Shown: positions 34,093-43,176, numbered from the stretch's first letter. The stretch: DNA of 47,413 nt from Candidatus Poribacteria bacterium (GCA_022827055.1 JAJDTR010000024.1:1-47413); one strand, 5' to 3'. Numbers and translations are program-made. Notes: generated from the sequence alone by a model not told the origin.

Positions 34093-35133
34093 TTAACCTG
34101 ATGGAGGCGCGGAAACATGTGAATCCTCTCTTTCTACTTCAACGTCTTCAGCAACGCTGACCTCCGGTAATGTCCTAACCTCTGCTGAACCAATCTCCTT
34201 GTGAAGTTGAGTTTGAGCGAGTTGCTGATGCTTTAACGTCTCCGTATCAGTGAAAGGATCGTAACTCTTAACAAAGCGTCCGTCTCGAAATAAAACGACC
34301 TCACTGTTTTCCTCGCTGACAATGATCGCCGCCAAAACCTCGTCCAATGATGACGCATAGATGCCCGCATTACGCTTAGCACTTCCCTTATGCAATGCCT
34401 CCACTCTTTCGTACACTCGATGTGTTCGAACTCCTTCAATCATTGTGCACGATCGGAATGCATAACCCTGTAAGTTAATTAGCAAGGCGCCATCTCGTTC
34501 TTCATAGCCGGTAACCTCCCCGCCCTTATCCTCTATCGCAACTTTCTCACCCATATAGTCAAGAACTTCATCAATATTGGAAGAGAAGATATGGGGTACT
34601 CCGTCAATTTCACTGTATTTTTCTTGAGTGAGGTATTCTGTCTGACCGTCGTGGAATTCCGAGAAATTGTCACTCACTATGTTACGCTGGTCAACGAGCA
34701 GCAGGAACAAACCGCGGTTATTTTTCATCTCTTTGTTTGACACGGCGAACTTCTTTGCGATCGAGTAAAGTTTTCTTAGGTACAACTCAATAAGATCTGT
34801 TCTATCTGCCCAAAGCGCCTTGACTTGAGTAGGACTAAGTCCCAATTTCTGAATTTCTTTTTCTATTCCCTCTTCAATTTGGGTTTCTACATCGTCTTTA
34901 AACTTTTGAAATCTTGCTTGAAGAGATTCGTAATCTTGTGCTTGATGCCGCAGTTTTTTCAGTCGTGCATCAAGATCCACCCGCTCTCTCCGGTACTCCT
35001 CATTCAGGTCCTCTTTCTCTTTCTCCAAGAGTTTGGCATTCATCTCAAATTGCCTGCACTGTTGCCGAAGGTGTCTTGATGCGTCAAGCAATTGTTGGTA
35101 CTGTTTTCGCCTCAAGAACTTGAAGAAGAACAT
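34093..35133 (-). CDS. Coiled-coil protein with divergent diadenylate-cyclase-like (DisA_N) domain
   Basis: A 346-residue protein. Residues 10-95 form a charged coiled coil without a signal peptide. The part from about 125 to 295 resembles the DAC (DisA_N) domain that makes cyclic di-AMP. DGA at 214-216 matches the first catalytic motif. GSAKRNAGIYASSLDEV (250-266) stands where GTRHRAA-GISE-xxDAV is expected, and IIVSEENSEVVLFRDGR (270-286) matches the VSEETG block. Two residues of the RHR motif are replaced (Ala-Lys-Arg), so activity is doubtful or altered. Known DAC proteins carry membrane helices or DNA-binding domains instead of this coiled coil. It is the last gene of a three-gene operon. 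The assignment is from motif reading and needs a profile search. Confidence 0.55.
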   Translation of the reverse strand: MFFFKFLRRKQYQQLLDASRHLRQQCRQFEMNAKLLEKEKEDLNEEYRRERVDLDARLKKLRHQAQDYESLQARFQKFKDDVETQIEEGIEKEIQKLGLSPTQVKALWADRTDLIELYLRKLYSIAKKFAVSNKEMKNNRGLFLLLVDQRNIVSDNFSEFHDGQTEYLTQEKYSEIDGVPHIFSSNIDEVLDYMGEKVAIEDKGGEVTGYEERDGALLINLQGYAFRSCTMIEGVRTHRVYERVEALHKGSAKRNAGIYASSLDEVLAAIIVSEENSEVVLFRDGRFVKSYDPFTDTETLKHQQLAQTQLHKEIGSAEVRTLPEVSVAEDVEVEREDSHVSAPPSG

Positions 35134-35191
35134 GCGTTTACTCCCTTAAAACGCAAGAGAAATCGGGAAACATGGCTGTCCGCACAAATCT

Positions 35192-36844
35192 CTATAATGC
35201 GCTATGGGTCACTCCCCGCTTTTTTCTTCCAAGAAATTTCCTCGCGGTATATCCGCCGGAGATTAACACAACTACCAGAAGAACAATGATTGCTCCGTTG
35301 ATAATATAATGAGTAAAATTTAACTCTCGCAATCGTTTCGACGCTAGGTCGTATTCCACCGTCCCTTTATTTGCTTGCAACTTAACTCGGTTCCAATAGA
35401 CTTTGGAAGACTCTTTATCTCCAAACCTATCCGACAATTGCGCCGTAGCCACTATGTAAGCAATATTTTCTATGTCCATACTGTCAACGGCAGCTGAGAA
35501 CGATTTGAAGAGGAGCACGGTCAACTCCGGAGATAGCGGCGGAATTTCAGTCGTAATTTCGATCCCGTTTTGAAACGCGGCAATCGCGCCTTCATTATCA
35601 CTTTTATTGAATCGTTCTTCAGCGACCTCAAACCACGTTTTTTCAGCAAGCGTCAGATTGCGTTCAATCGCATCGTGTCCTTCAAAGGTAAAAGTGGTTT
35701 TAGCGTGGAAAATCTCTGCTGCCTCTGCCTTTAGAGCGTAAGTTTTTCCAACCGAAAGTAAATCATCAATGTTCCAATCCTCAAAGCGATAATTTCCCTC
35801 CAAGCCAATTGTCTGTTTGTAATTCGTATCCTCAATCCACACGGTTATCTGTTCCAGGACCTTACCCTCGGGAAGATTAACTTTTCCATACACCGTAATC
35901 GGTTTGAGTGCCCAAGAGACTTCAACAGCTTCACCTTGGCTCATGCCAACCTTAGTAGAACGCATCGGCGGCGCAAAATAGCCCGGCATCTTAACCTGAA
36001 TTTCGTAGTCTCCCCTCTTTAGGTTATCAATCACGCGCTGGGGCGTCGCGCCTATAACTTCGCCATTAAGATATGTTGATGCTCCCGCCGGATCGGTAAT
36101 GATTTTGAGCATGGGAGAGAGTTTGAGAATGGGGGCATCCACATTGCCGGTTGGTACGACAATGCTATCTTGCGGGGGTGCATTCGTCACAAGATGCTCG
36201 TGGAGTTCTCCAAGAGTAACCTTGCGATTATCGTCTAAATCACTTGCGTCAGTGTTGAGTGCCGACAACACCCTATTGAGCAGGGAATCTTCGTTCTTTT
36301 TGGTAGCCCTAATCGACACGAGTGCTGCCGCACCAAGCAGTTCGCGGTTAGCAAGATACGCATAGATGTTCCGATCATTGGTGTAACTATCAAAAAGAAC
36401 GGTCACATCTTTAGCGCCAGCTTCTTGGAACCAACGGTTCAGTTGGCGATCTTCCACGGCATTTGCTAAATTTGTTGATTCGGCGCCGTGGGTTAACAAG
36501 AATATCGAGTTTGTTCTAGGTGGTTTGGTCACCCCTCCACGATAGAAAAAGATGAACCGCTCTGCACGCTGCATACGAGATGTAACTTTCCGAATTGTTT
36601 CGTTAATCCGCGACTTAGTGCATTGCTCCGCCTTGATATGCTGTATCCGATTCGAAGGTACGTTTCCACGAGTGACCAATAGGTTGGCGAATGCTTCGAA
36701 ATCCGCATGTGAACGGTCATCAGGATTGACGTCCACGAGCAGCCACCAGACGGTCATATCTGTAGGTTGGGCAAAAGTCGGTAAAACGCCGACCGACAAG
36801 TATCCACTCAAAACTACGATGAACAAAAGCTCACGTTTCATCAT
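35192..36844 (-). CDS. Membrane protein with degenerate caspase-like and PEGA domains
   Basis: A 550-residue protein with a signal peptide (to about residue 25) and a C-terminal membrane helix near 515-535 followed by a basic tail. Residues 30-245 resemble a peptidase C14 (caspase/metacaspase) p20 domain, including the trailing LDDNRKVTLGELHEHL. The catalytic pair is missing: the expected SGHG is RGG (FFYRGGV, 99-105) and the expected DxCxSG is FDSYTND (151-157). A PEGA domain follows (ITDPAGASTYLNGEVIGATP), then a carbohydrate-binding-like beta segment and a helical, TPR-like part. A pseudo-enzyme acting as periplasmic binding protein is likely. A second ATG directly follows the first and has better spacing to GGAG. 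Confidence 0.7.
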   Translation of the reverse strand: MMKRELLFIVVLSGYLSVGVLPTFAQPTDMTVWWLLVDVNPDDRSHADFEAFANLLVTRGNVPSNRIQHIKAEQCTKSRINETIRKVTSRMQRAERFIFFYRGGVTKPPRTNSIFLLTHGAESTNLANAVEDRQLNRWFQEAGAKDVTVLFDSYTNDRNIYAYLANRELLGAAALVSIRATKKNEDSLLNRVLSALNTDASDLDDNRKVTLGELHEHLVTNAPPQDSIVVPTGNVDAPILKLSPMLKIITDPAGASTYLNGEVIGATPQRVIDNLKRGDYEIQVKMPGYFAPPMRSTKVGMSQGEAVEVSWALKPITVYGKVNLPEGKVLEQITVWIEDTNYKQTIGLEGNYRFEDWNIDDLLSVGKTYALKAEAAEIFHAKTTFTFEGHDAIERNLTLAEKTWFEVAEERFNKSDNEGAIAAFQNGIEITTEIPPLSPELTVLLFKSFSAAVDSMDIENIAYIVATAQLSDRFGDKESSKVYWNRVKLQANKGTVEYDLASKRLRELNFTHYIINGAIIVLLVVVLISGGYTARKFLGRKKRGVTHSAL

Positions 36845-36877
36845 TCACTCCAGTGCGGCGGGCCTCGCCGGTTACCT

Positions 36878-37183
36878 TCACTGCATCATTTTGACTTCAT
36901 CATCTTCAACCGTAACCTCATACGTTTCGACTTTCAGTCGTGTATCAGTACGACATGCCCCTGTCTTCGTGTCGTACGCATAACCGTGAACCGGACACGT
37001 GACTACCCCATTTCTAACTCTGCCTCTTCCGAGCGATCCCATTGCATGGGCGCAGGTATTGCTCAAAGCACAGAAATCTCCATTATCGTTAAAGACCGCA
37101 ATTCGGCGTCCTTTGAACGTGAACGCTTTACCACGCCCCGGACGAATATCGGAGGTTTTGGCGACCGATACATAATTTGGCAT
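36878..37183 (-). CDS. Rieske [2Fe-2S] ferredoxin
   Basis: Small soluble electron carrier of 101 residues. The Rieske cluster ligands are Cys44 and His46 (NTCAHAMG), and Cys63 and His66 (CPVHGYAYD). The size matches ferredoxin components of multicomponent dioxygenases and the NirD-like subunit. No oxygenase or reductase gene lies nearby, so its partner is unknown. The ATG has AAAGGAAG about nine bases upstream and begins MPNYVSVAKT as in the family; the open frame extends 22 codons upstream without resemblance. It is the first gene of an operon with the pseudo-caspase gene 33 bases downstream. Confidence 0.88.
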   Translation of the reverse strand: MPNYVSVAKTSDIRPGRGKAFTFKGRRIAVFNDNGDFCALSNTCAHAMGSLGRGRVRNGVVTCPVHGYAYDTKTGACRTDTRLKVETYEVTVEDDEVKMMQ

Positions 37184-37586
37184 TGATGTTTCTTCCTTTG
37201 TGAAGCGTTGCCAACACTGATGATTACTCGCGTTAAGCATAACAAACATAGCGTGTTTTCGTCAAGTTAAAAGCAAGCCATTGCCAGCGCCTGTCACATT
37301 TGAATGTGTGTGAATTCTGTTAGTGTCGGCAGTGATGCCTAGCGGAGATTCGAGACGAAAGCACCGCAATACAATAGATGAGATTGGATGCGTTCATCAT
37401 CCTGAAGGTACCATCCTTTTCCTTGCTTAACACTGCGAATTGTGGCACAATACCACCCGGATTCTGTCTTGCTGCTACTTGTGTGCCGAAGCAGCAGCGG
37501 GCTGAATCTCGGTTATGCAACTCGTGTGCTAATACATAAAAATCTTGAATCTGCAATCTTGAGTATAAAGAACCGGAGATATTGAA
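37184..37586. other. Divergent non-coding spacer
   Basis: About 400 bases between the Rieske operon (minus) and the propeller gene (plus). A minus-strand frame at 37320-37556 has no ribosome binding site or family resemblance that I can support. A CCGGAG motif lies a few bases before the propeller gene start. Nothing else stands out. Confidence 0.4.
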
Positions 37587-39830
37587 ATGAGAAAGGGATT
37601 TTGTCTAGTTATTGGAATTTTGTTCGGATTCGCTGCCGGTGTTTACGCGGATATTGAGCGTTGGTCACCGCTTGGCCCGATATACGGCGGTGTTGTCAGG
37701 GCTATGGTGTCAAACGGTCTTCATGTCTATGCCGGCACACGGGGAGACGGGGTTTTCCGGCGGGAAATAGCCTGCGCGGACTGGAAACAGATCGGTTTGC
37801 GGAACTTAACTGTTAATGCGTTGGCAATTCACCGGCAAGTTCCGGGTACAGTCTTTGCCGGCTTGCAGTCAAACGGATTGCAAATCAGTCGTAACGGTGG
37901 ACTGACATGGGTAGAGACGAATCGATTCACTCAAGACAGTATCCTCGACATTGAGTGGCATCCCAAATCCCCTGATTTGATATGTCTAGTAGGATACTTG
38001 AGTGGGATTGCAATCAGCCGCGATCGAGGACTGACGTGGGAATCGAGGAATAGCGGTCTTGAAAACGCCGCTGTAGTTCGCTCTATCGAGTTCCATCCCG
38101 AAGATGAAAATATCATGTTCGCGGCGACATCGGGAGGGGGTGTGTTCAAGAGTCAGGACGGGGGTGCAAGTTGGGAGCCGGCCAATACCGGACTTACCTC
38201 AAAGAATGTTTATTGTCTGGCGTATCAACCGCTGACAGATATATGGTACGCAGGAACATACGGACACGGCGTTTTTCATAGCCTTGATATGGGTGAAAAT
38301 TGGAAGCCAATGAGTTCCGGAATACCTAATTCATACCCATACAGTTACATCCAAGTCATTGAGGTAGATCCGCAAAACTCGGATCTCGTATACGCAGGTT
38401 CGCGCGAAGGATTTTTCATTAGCCGTGACCGCGGCGATACTTGGGAAAGCGAAGACGCACTCTTACCGTTTGATGTTCGTACGATTGAACCGTTGGCTAC
38501 GGGGCTTTTGGTAGGCACATGGGCTGCCGGCGTGTTTCAAAAAACGGTATCTGACGCGTGGGTGCTGTGGAATGAGGGATTGACCAATGTTAACATCAGC
38601 GGTTTCGTCATAAACCCCGCAGATCAGAGCATGATGGTTGCAACCACTTGGGGGGCAGGGTTATATGTCACAAGTGACGGGGGAAAAAGCTGGCACCTGT
38701 CAGATTCAGGAATAACCAACAAGATGACCATTGACACGGTTATCTCACCAGGCAACCCGACTCGGATTTATACGACCTCGGACGGCAAGGGAATTTTTCT
38801 GAGTGAGAATTCCGGAAGGACGTGGCGACCCATTAATAAGGGGTTAAATGCCGGAATTGTCACTAGCATATTGCTCGATCCGGTACACCCGAACCGAATA
38901 TATGCAGGAACTGAATATCGCGGCGTTTATCGTAGCGATGACGCTGGAGAAACTTGGCAACAGACTGGATTGGATCGCTATGCGATTTGGGAAATAGCTG
39001 TTAACCCCCAGAATCCTGATATTATTTATGTCGGAACTTGGGGAATAACGGCGTATGCTTTTGAGGGACTTGCCGTTCTACGCACGCTTGACGGAGGAGC
39101 GACGTGGGAAATAGTGCTTGAGTTGGAGGACGCCGCACTAGCTCTGGCAATCGATCCAAGATGCCCGGATTGTATTTATGTAGGCACACATGGCAGCGGA
39201 ATGTTCAAAAGTTTGGATGGCGGCGAGACATGGCAGCAGATTAATCAAGGCCTTCATGAACTGAAGATTTGGGATCTGGTGATTGCCCCATGGGATCCAA
39301 ATTATCTCTATGTTGCAACTGGCGGCGGCGGTATCTACTACTCCGCCAATTCAGGCGATCATTGGGTTGAAATGAACAACGGTCTCGAAAATCTAAATTT
39401 CTCCGCAATCGGTCTGATCTCTGGCCAGATGAATCAACTAATAGCTGCCGGTACCTCAGGTTTTTACTCCTATACATTTTCTTCACCAGGCTCCGAAACT
39501 ACCTCCGAACCGACCGAAGTAGTTGAGCCGATAGTCGAAAGAACAGAGGTATTTGCCAACTTTCCGAATCCCTTCAAATCCGAAACGTGGATACCTTATC
39601 AGCTTATGGACGGCGCAGATGTAAAAATTTCAATTTACGGTGTTGATGGTCACCACTTACGGACACTACGGGCGGACGCTCAAGACCGTGGCGAATACAC
39701 CACACGCGATTTAGCCGTGTATTGGGACGGCGAAAACGATAGGGGAGAACCGGTCGCCAACGGGACTTATTTTTACCATTTTCAGGCGGGCGATTATAGG
39801 GCATCAAAGAAAATGGTGATTATGAGGTAA
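37587..39830 (+). CDS. Secreted BNR/YCF48-type beta-propeller with FlgD-like sorting end
   Basis: A 747-residue exported protein. The signal peptide ends at GVYA (about residue 21). Residues 22-630 are built of repeats with SxDGGxTW Asp-box elements (SRDRGLTWES, SQDGGASWEP, SDDAGETWQQ, SLDGGETWQQ), as in sortilin/Vps10 and YCF48 propellers. A Glu/Thr/Pro linker follows. The last 90 residues form a FlgD Ig-like module opening FANFPNPFKSETWIPYQL and closing GTYFYHFQAGDYRASKKMVI. In Bacteroidetes such ends direct type IX secretion; in Poribacteria they are common, though a T9SS has not been seen in this window. It likely acts at the cell surface or outside. No enzyme residues are seen. Confidence 0.8.
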   Translation: MRKGFCLVIGILFGFAAGVYADIERWSPLGPIYGGVVRAMVSNGLHVYAGTRGDGVFRREIACADWKQIGLRNLTVNALAIHRQVPGTVFAGLQSNGLQISRNGGLTWVETNRFTQDSILDIEWHPKSPDLICLVGYLSGIAISRDRGLTWESRNSGLENAAVVRSIEFHPEDENIMFAATSGGGVFKSQDGGASWEPANTGLTSKNVYCLAYQPLTDIWYAGTYGHGVFHSLDMGENWKPMSSGIPNSYPYSYIQVIEVDPQNSDLVYAGSREGFFISRDRGDTWESEDALLPFDVRTIEPLATGLLVGTWAAGVFQKTVSDAWVLWNEGLTNVNISGFVINPADQSMMVATTWGAGLYVTSDGGKSWHLSDSGITNKMTIDTVISPGNPTRIYTTSDGKGIFLSENSGRTWRPINKGLNAGIVTSILLDPVHPNRIYAGTEYRGVYRSDDAGETWQQTGLDRYAIWEIAVNPQNPDIIYVGTWGITAYAFEGLAVLRTLDGGATWEIVLELEDAALALAIDPRCPDCIYVGTHGSGMFKSLDGGETWQQINQGLHELKIWDLVIAPWDPNYLYVATGGGGIYYSANSGDHWVEMNNGLENLNFSAIGLISGQMNQLIAAGTSGFYSYTFSSPGSETTSEPTEVVEPIVERTEVFANFPNPFKSETWIPYQLMDGADVKISIYGVDGHHLRTLRADAQDRGEYTTRDLAVYWDGENDRGEPVANGTYFYHFQAGDYRASKKMVIMR

Positions 39831-40081
39831 TATTACGTTGGCGTTTGTGCGGGCCGCAATGAAAATGTTTTGAATTCGCGCTGTAAGTAAAGTCAATCTG
39901 AAAAAAGGCCTTGATGAGCATAAATTCAAGACCACTATTTTCTGCGTCCGCACCGTCTGTTACGTTTCATTGCGTAGATAAGTAAGGGATTTATAAGGGG
40001 TACGGTATTCTTGCGATTCCAATTGCCATTATCCAAAATCCCGCATCGCGACAGATCTTCCAGAGCCGTTCGCGTGGTCAC
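39831..40081. other. Short non-coding stretch
   Basis: Between the convergent propeller gene and WD40 gene. I looked for further WD repeats continuing the WD40 gene in other frames and saw none; no clear terminator. Confidence 0.3.
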
Positions 40082-40600
40082 TTACTTGTCTTTTCTAAGG
40101 TGAATTTGATTTACTGACCACAGCAGCACCGTGCCATCATTACTCGCACTCGCGAGTACACTTCCATTCGGGCTGAACGCCACGCTTGTAACATAACCGC
40201 GATGCCCTGTGAGGGTCCTTTTGGGATTCGCTGATAAGGCATCCCACAGGCGGACGGTATTGTCAAATCCGCCATGTGCTTCAGAATTCCCACCTCCACT
40301 GGCAAGCATGGTGCCGTCGGGGCTGAAAGTGACGGTCGAAACCTCATCCGTATGCCCCGCGATTAGGCTCAACTCTTGGCAGGTCTCCGCATCGTACAGC
40401 CAAATGCCACTCGTACAAGCAACTGCAAGCCTCGACCCGTCTGGCGAATACGCGATATTGCCGGAAATCGACCCCTTGCCGAGGCGTGCTATAGCGCCAC
40501 TGGGCAAGCCCCATTGCGTATAATCTTGAGCGGAGGCACTCTGTAGGAATAGAATAGTGATGAACCGTAGGATGTAGTTCGGAAGCCGCGCACTTCTCAC
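40082..40600 (-). CDS. Short exported WD40 repeat protein
   Basis: A 172-residue protein with a probable signal peptide (ILRFITILFLQSASA) and about three WD40-type blades: IAYSPDGSRLAVA, VTFSPDGTMLASGGG and VAFSPNGSVLASASNDG. Normal propellers need five to eight blades, so this is either a truncated remnant or must assemble as an oligomer. The tail HLRKDK has no counterpart. I place the start at a GTG with AAGGAGG eight bases upstream; the frame continues upstream to an ATG at 40705 without such a site. The opening DYTQWGLPSG and ARLGKGSISGN are, as far as I recall, typical of Poribacteria WD40 proteins. Confidence 0.65.
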   Translation of the reverse strand: MRSARLPNYILRFITILFLQSASAQDYTQWGLPSGAIARLGKGSISGNIAYSPDGSRLAVACTSGIWLYDAETCQELSLIAGHTDEVSTVTFSPDGTMLASGGGNSEAHGGFDNTVRLWDALSANPKRTLTGHRGYVTSVAFSPNGSVLASASNDGTVLLWSVNQIHLRKDK

Positions 40601-41166
40601 CTTGATATCCTCCTTTATTTGGCTGTACGCCCCTAACCAAAACTCAAGTCGGCTAGCGCAAAAAGGGGGATTTGTGATATTCGGAAAAGCGATTAGAAAC
40701 ATCACCGATAGCGGAAGTATAGTCTATCGAAACCCTCAACAACCTTCAATAGATTTCGCTCCGCAGTCAAGAGAATCGTCCCTACTATTTGCCGTTTATG
40801 CGTTGGACAATCTCTGATGTTTTCCCTAATTTTTGAATTACGCCGAAGGAATTCTCTCGCCACATATCCAACTGAAAACGGGTCGCACAGTCGCGCGAAT
40901 TAATTTACAAAAGTTACGACTGTTTTAGCCGCAGAACACCCAAAAAAATCTAGGTGTGTCCGCTATGGGCGCTTCCAGGAAATTTCATGCAAACCTGTCT
41001 TTTCTGTGGTATACTAGAATATCCTCAAATTCCGAAGGTGACCAAATACCGATAGCGGATTCAGTACAGCGCTCAAGTATTGACTTTCTCAGAACGGAAT
41101 GTTCTCGCGAATGAAGACTTGGCGGCCATTCAGAGGGAATAGCTAACGACTGACGTCAATTTGCGT
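40601..41166. other. Divergent spacer, no gene
   Basis: About 570 AT-rich bases. A possible -10 TATACT lies near 41012. An inverted repeat AGAAC-N5-GTTCT occurs at 41091-41105, one base too widely spaced for a Gram-positive-type LexA site. I see no coding region. Confidence 0.35.
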
Positions 41167-41436
41167 ATGCAACTTCACATCCTAGTTAGTGGTCGGGTCC
41201 AGGGTGTCGGTTTCCGTGAATTTGTACGACGAAGTGCAGAAAGATTCGGGGTTTGCGGCTATGCCAAGAACCTTGTCAGCGGTGACGTTGAGGTCGTCGC
41301 CGATGGAAACAAGTTAGCGCTGGATGAGTTTCTTGTTCTATTAGAGACGGGACCTCCCGCAGGTAGAGTTGACCGTGTCCGGATTGCTGAGCACCAGTGC
41401 GGTGACGAATACACGAGATTCGATATTCGCTTCTAG
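41167..41436 (+). CDS. acyP: Acylphosphatase
   Basis: Small cytosolic enzyme that hydrolyses the carboxyl-phosphate bond of acylphosphates. The 89-residue protein has the phosphate-binding cradle SGRVQGVGFREFV with the catalytic Arg17, and GYAKNLVSGDVE with the catalytic Asn35; the length is typical. The start is the ATG two codons inside the open frame (preceded by TTG-CGT). No strong ribosome binding site is visible. It is 111 bases upstream of the nucleotidyltransferase gene, so it may open the following gene run. Confidence 0.92.
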   Translation: MQLHILVSGRVQGVGFREFVRRSAERFGVCGYAKNLVSGDVEVVADGNKLALDEFLVLLETGPPAGRVDRVRIAEHQCGDEYTRFDIRF

Positions 41437-41547
41437 GTTTATGGGCTAAGTCCTCTTGTTGTTGGGCTCACTCTCCATTTCTTGCATGTAGAGCATCATG
41501 CATCTCGCACTAAAGCTGGCCGAGAAAGTCGGAGTCATTCGCGCCTT

Positions 41548-42171
41548 ATGCCAACAACTGTTAAAATTACCGGGATACTTCTTGCCGCAGGGCTATCTAC
41601 CCGAATGGGGGAACCAAAACAACTACTTCCCTTCGGAAACAGTACCATTATCGAAACCATAATCGATAATATGCTCGGGTCCAAGTTGGATGAAGTCATC
41701 GTCGTAATCGGCCACGAATCGGAGAGGGTGAACGGTAGAATCCGAAATAAGCCGATCAAGGTTGTATTCAACCCCAACTATAAACAGGGGATGCTTACAT
41801 CCGCCCAGTGTGGGGTTCAAGCGCTATCTGAACGCGCAGATGCGTTTGCGTTGATGCTTGTCGATCAGCCGTTTATCACCTCGGACCTCATCAATCGCGT
41901 CGTTGATTCCTATAAAGACTCGGATAAAGAAATTGCGCTGCCAAGTCATAATTATCGTCGCGGACATCCTGCCATATTCAATCGGCGCTACGCATCTCAC
42001 ATCCTCTCTCTCGACGCGGAGAGCGGTGGCATTAGATCGCTTTTCAAAAAAAATGCTGACTTTATCCATTATGTCATCGTTGATACAGACCGTGTCCTGA
42101 AAGACATTGATTATCGTAAGGATTACGAGGAAGCGCTTCAGAGCGAAAGAATGATACGACAGATACAATAA
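41548..42171 (+). CDS. MobA/MocA-like molybdenum cofactor nucleotidyltransferase
   Basis: Predicted CTP- or GTP-dependent nucleotidyltransferase of 207 residues that attaches a nucleotide to molybdopterin. The signature LAAGLSTRMGEPKQLLP (12-28) is diagnostic of the family, followed by VIVVIGHE and MLVDQPFI (substrate-binding aspartate). HPAIFNRRY matches the MocA/CoxI-type group serving molybdenum hydroxylases. I start at the ATG directly before PTTVKITG; an upstream in-frame TTG at 41482 would add 22 residues with no family match. With the next two genes it forms a set seen in cox (CO dehydrogenase) clusters. Confidence 0.85.
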   Translation: MPTTVKITGILLAAGLSTRMGEPKQLLPFGNSTIIETIIDNMLGSKLDEVIVVIGHESERVNGRIRNKPIKVVFNPNYKQGMLTSAQCGVQALSERADAFALMLVDQPFITSDLINRVVDSYKDSDKEIALPSHNYRRGHPAIFNRRYASHILSLDAESGGIRSLFKKNADFIHYVIVDTDRVLKDIDYRKDYEEALQSERMIRQIQ

Positions 42172-42227
42172 CTTCGCTGGCGAGTCACATACGAAATTTA
42201 TCGGACCAAACTCTAGGTCAAGTATCG

Positions 42228-43172
42228 ATGTTCGAATCTATTGAAAAAGTTCAAGATGCGTGTGCTCGGGGAGAATACATAACCGACCGAGCGTTAGCGA
42301 CGACTATCTACTTAGCTCACAACTTAAACAAACCAATTTTTCTTGAGGGTGAACCGGGGGTTGGCAAAACAGAGGTCGCGAAAGTCCTAGCGAACATAAC
42401 AGGTGGCAAGTTAATCCGTCTGCAGTGCTATGAAGGTCTCGACACGAACAGCGCATTGTACGAATGGAACTATACCAAGCAGATTCTACAGTTGCGAATT
42501 GACGAAGCACAAGGGGTTGACAAAGACCAAATTGGCGCCAACCTATTCAGTGAAACATTTCTCTTAAAGCGTCCGCTGCTAGAAGCAATTCAGAGCGATG
42601 GCGGTGCGCCTCCGGTGTTACTCATTGACGAGGTAGATCGGAGCGACAGTGAGTTTGAGGCGTTCCTGCTTGAAATTCTTTCCGATTTCCAAATCACGAT
42701 ACCGGAGATTGGCACGATTCGCGCGAAGCACATTCCATACGTTGTGTTAACTTCAAATCGAACGCGCGAGGTCCACGAAGCCCTTAAACGGCGCTGCCTC
42801 TATCAGTGGATTGATTACCCGTCTCTCCAAAAGGAATTATCAATTGTGAAAACCAAACTCCCGCATATCAACAATCACCTTGCGAGACAGTTGTGCAACA
42901 TGATGCAGATTTGGCGGGAAGGGGACTACTATAAGAAACCGGGGGTAGCTGAAACTCTAGATTGGGGGCTGGCGCTCATTGCACTGGGGAAAGACGCACT
43001 AGATCCTGACATTGTTGATGAAACGCTGGGTTGCCTCTTCAAATATCAAGATGACGTTCAACGAGCGCAAGGAGCAGACCTGCATGAGTTCATCGCTCGG
43101 GCGAAACGCTTGTCGGATTCGTCCCCCGATGAGGAATCAGAAAAGGCAGATTGGGTCTATTCAGACGGGTAA
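42228..43172 (+). CDS. MoxR-family AAA+ ATPase, CoxD-like
   Basis: AAA+ ATPase of 314 residues. Walker A is GEPGVGKTE (41-49), Walker B LLIDEVDR (131-138 region), and sensor 1 VVLTSNRTRE. The C-terminal lid carries LETLDWGLALIALG-like AETLDWGLAL. CoxD is the chaperone needed to load copper and sulfur into the Mo active site of aerobic CO dehydrogenase, and related ATPases act with CoxE on other targets. The gene is 56 bases after the nucleotidyltransferase and four bases before the VWA gene, so translation of the pair is probably coupled. It resembles CoxD more than MoxR of methanol oxidation, judging by the partner. Confidence 0.85.
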   Translation: MFESIEKVQDACARGEYITDRALATTIYLAHNLNKPIFLEGEPGVGKTEVAKVLANITGGKLIRLQCYEGLDTNSALYEWNYTKQILQLRIDEAQGVDKDQIGANLFSETFLLKRPLLEAIQSDGGAPPVLLIDEVDRSDSEFEAFLLEILSDFQITIPEIGTIRAKHIPYVVLTSNRTREVHEALKRRCLYQWIDYPSLQKELSIVKTKLPHINNHLARQLCNMMQIWREGDYYKKPGVAETLDWGLALIALGKDALDPDIVDETLGCLFKYQDDVQRAQGADLHEFIARAKRLSDSSPDEESEKADWVYSDG

Positions 43173-43176
43173 TTTC

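Noticed and set aside
37320..37556. 78-codon minus-strand frame in the Rieske/propeller spacer
   Set aside because: No start signal and no family I can name; composition is not clearly protein-like.
41091..41105. LexA-type operator AGAAC-N5-GTTCT
   Set aside because: The spacing is one base longer than the Gram-positive-type SOS box and no SOS gene is adjacent.
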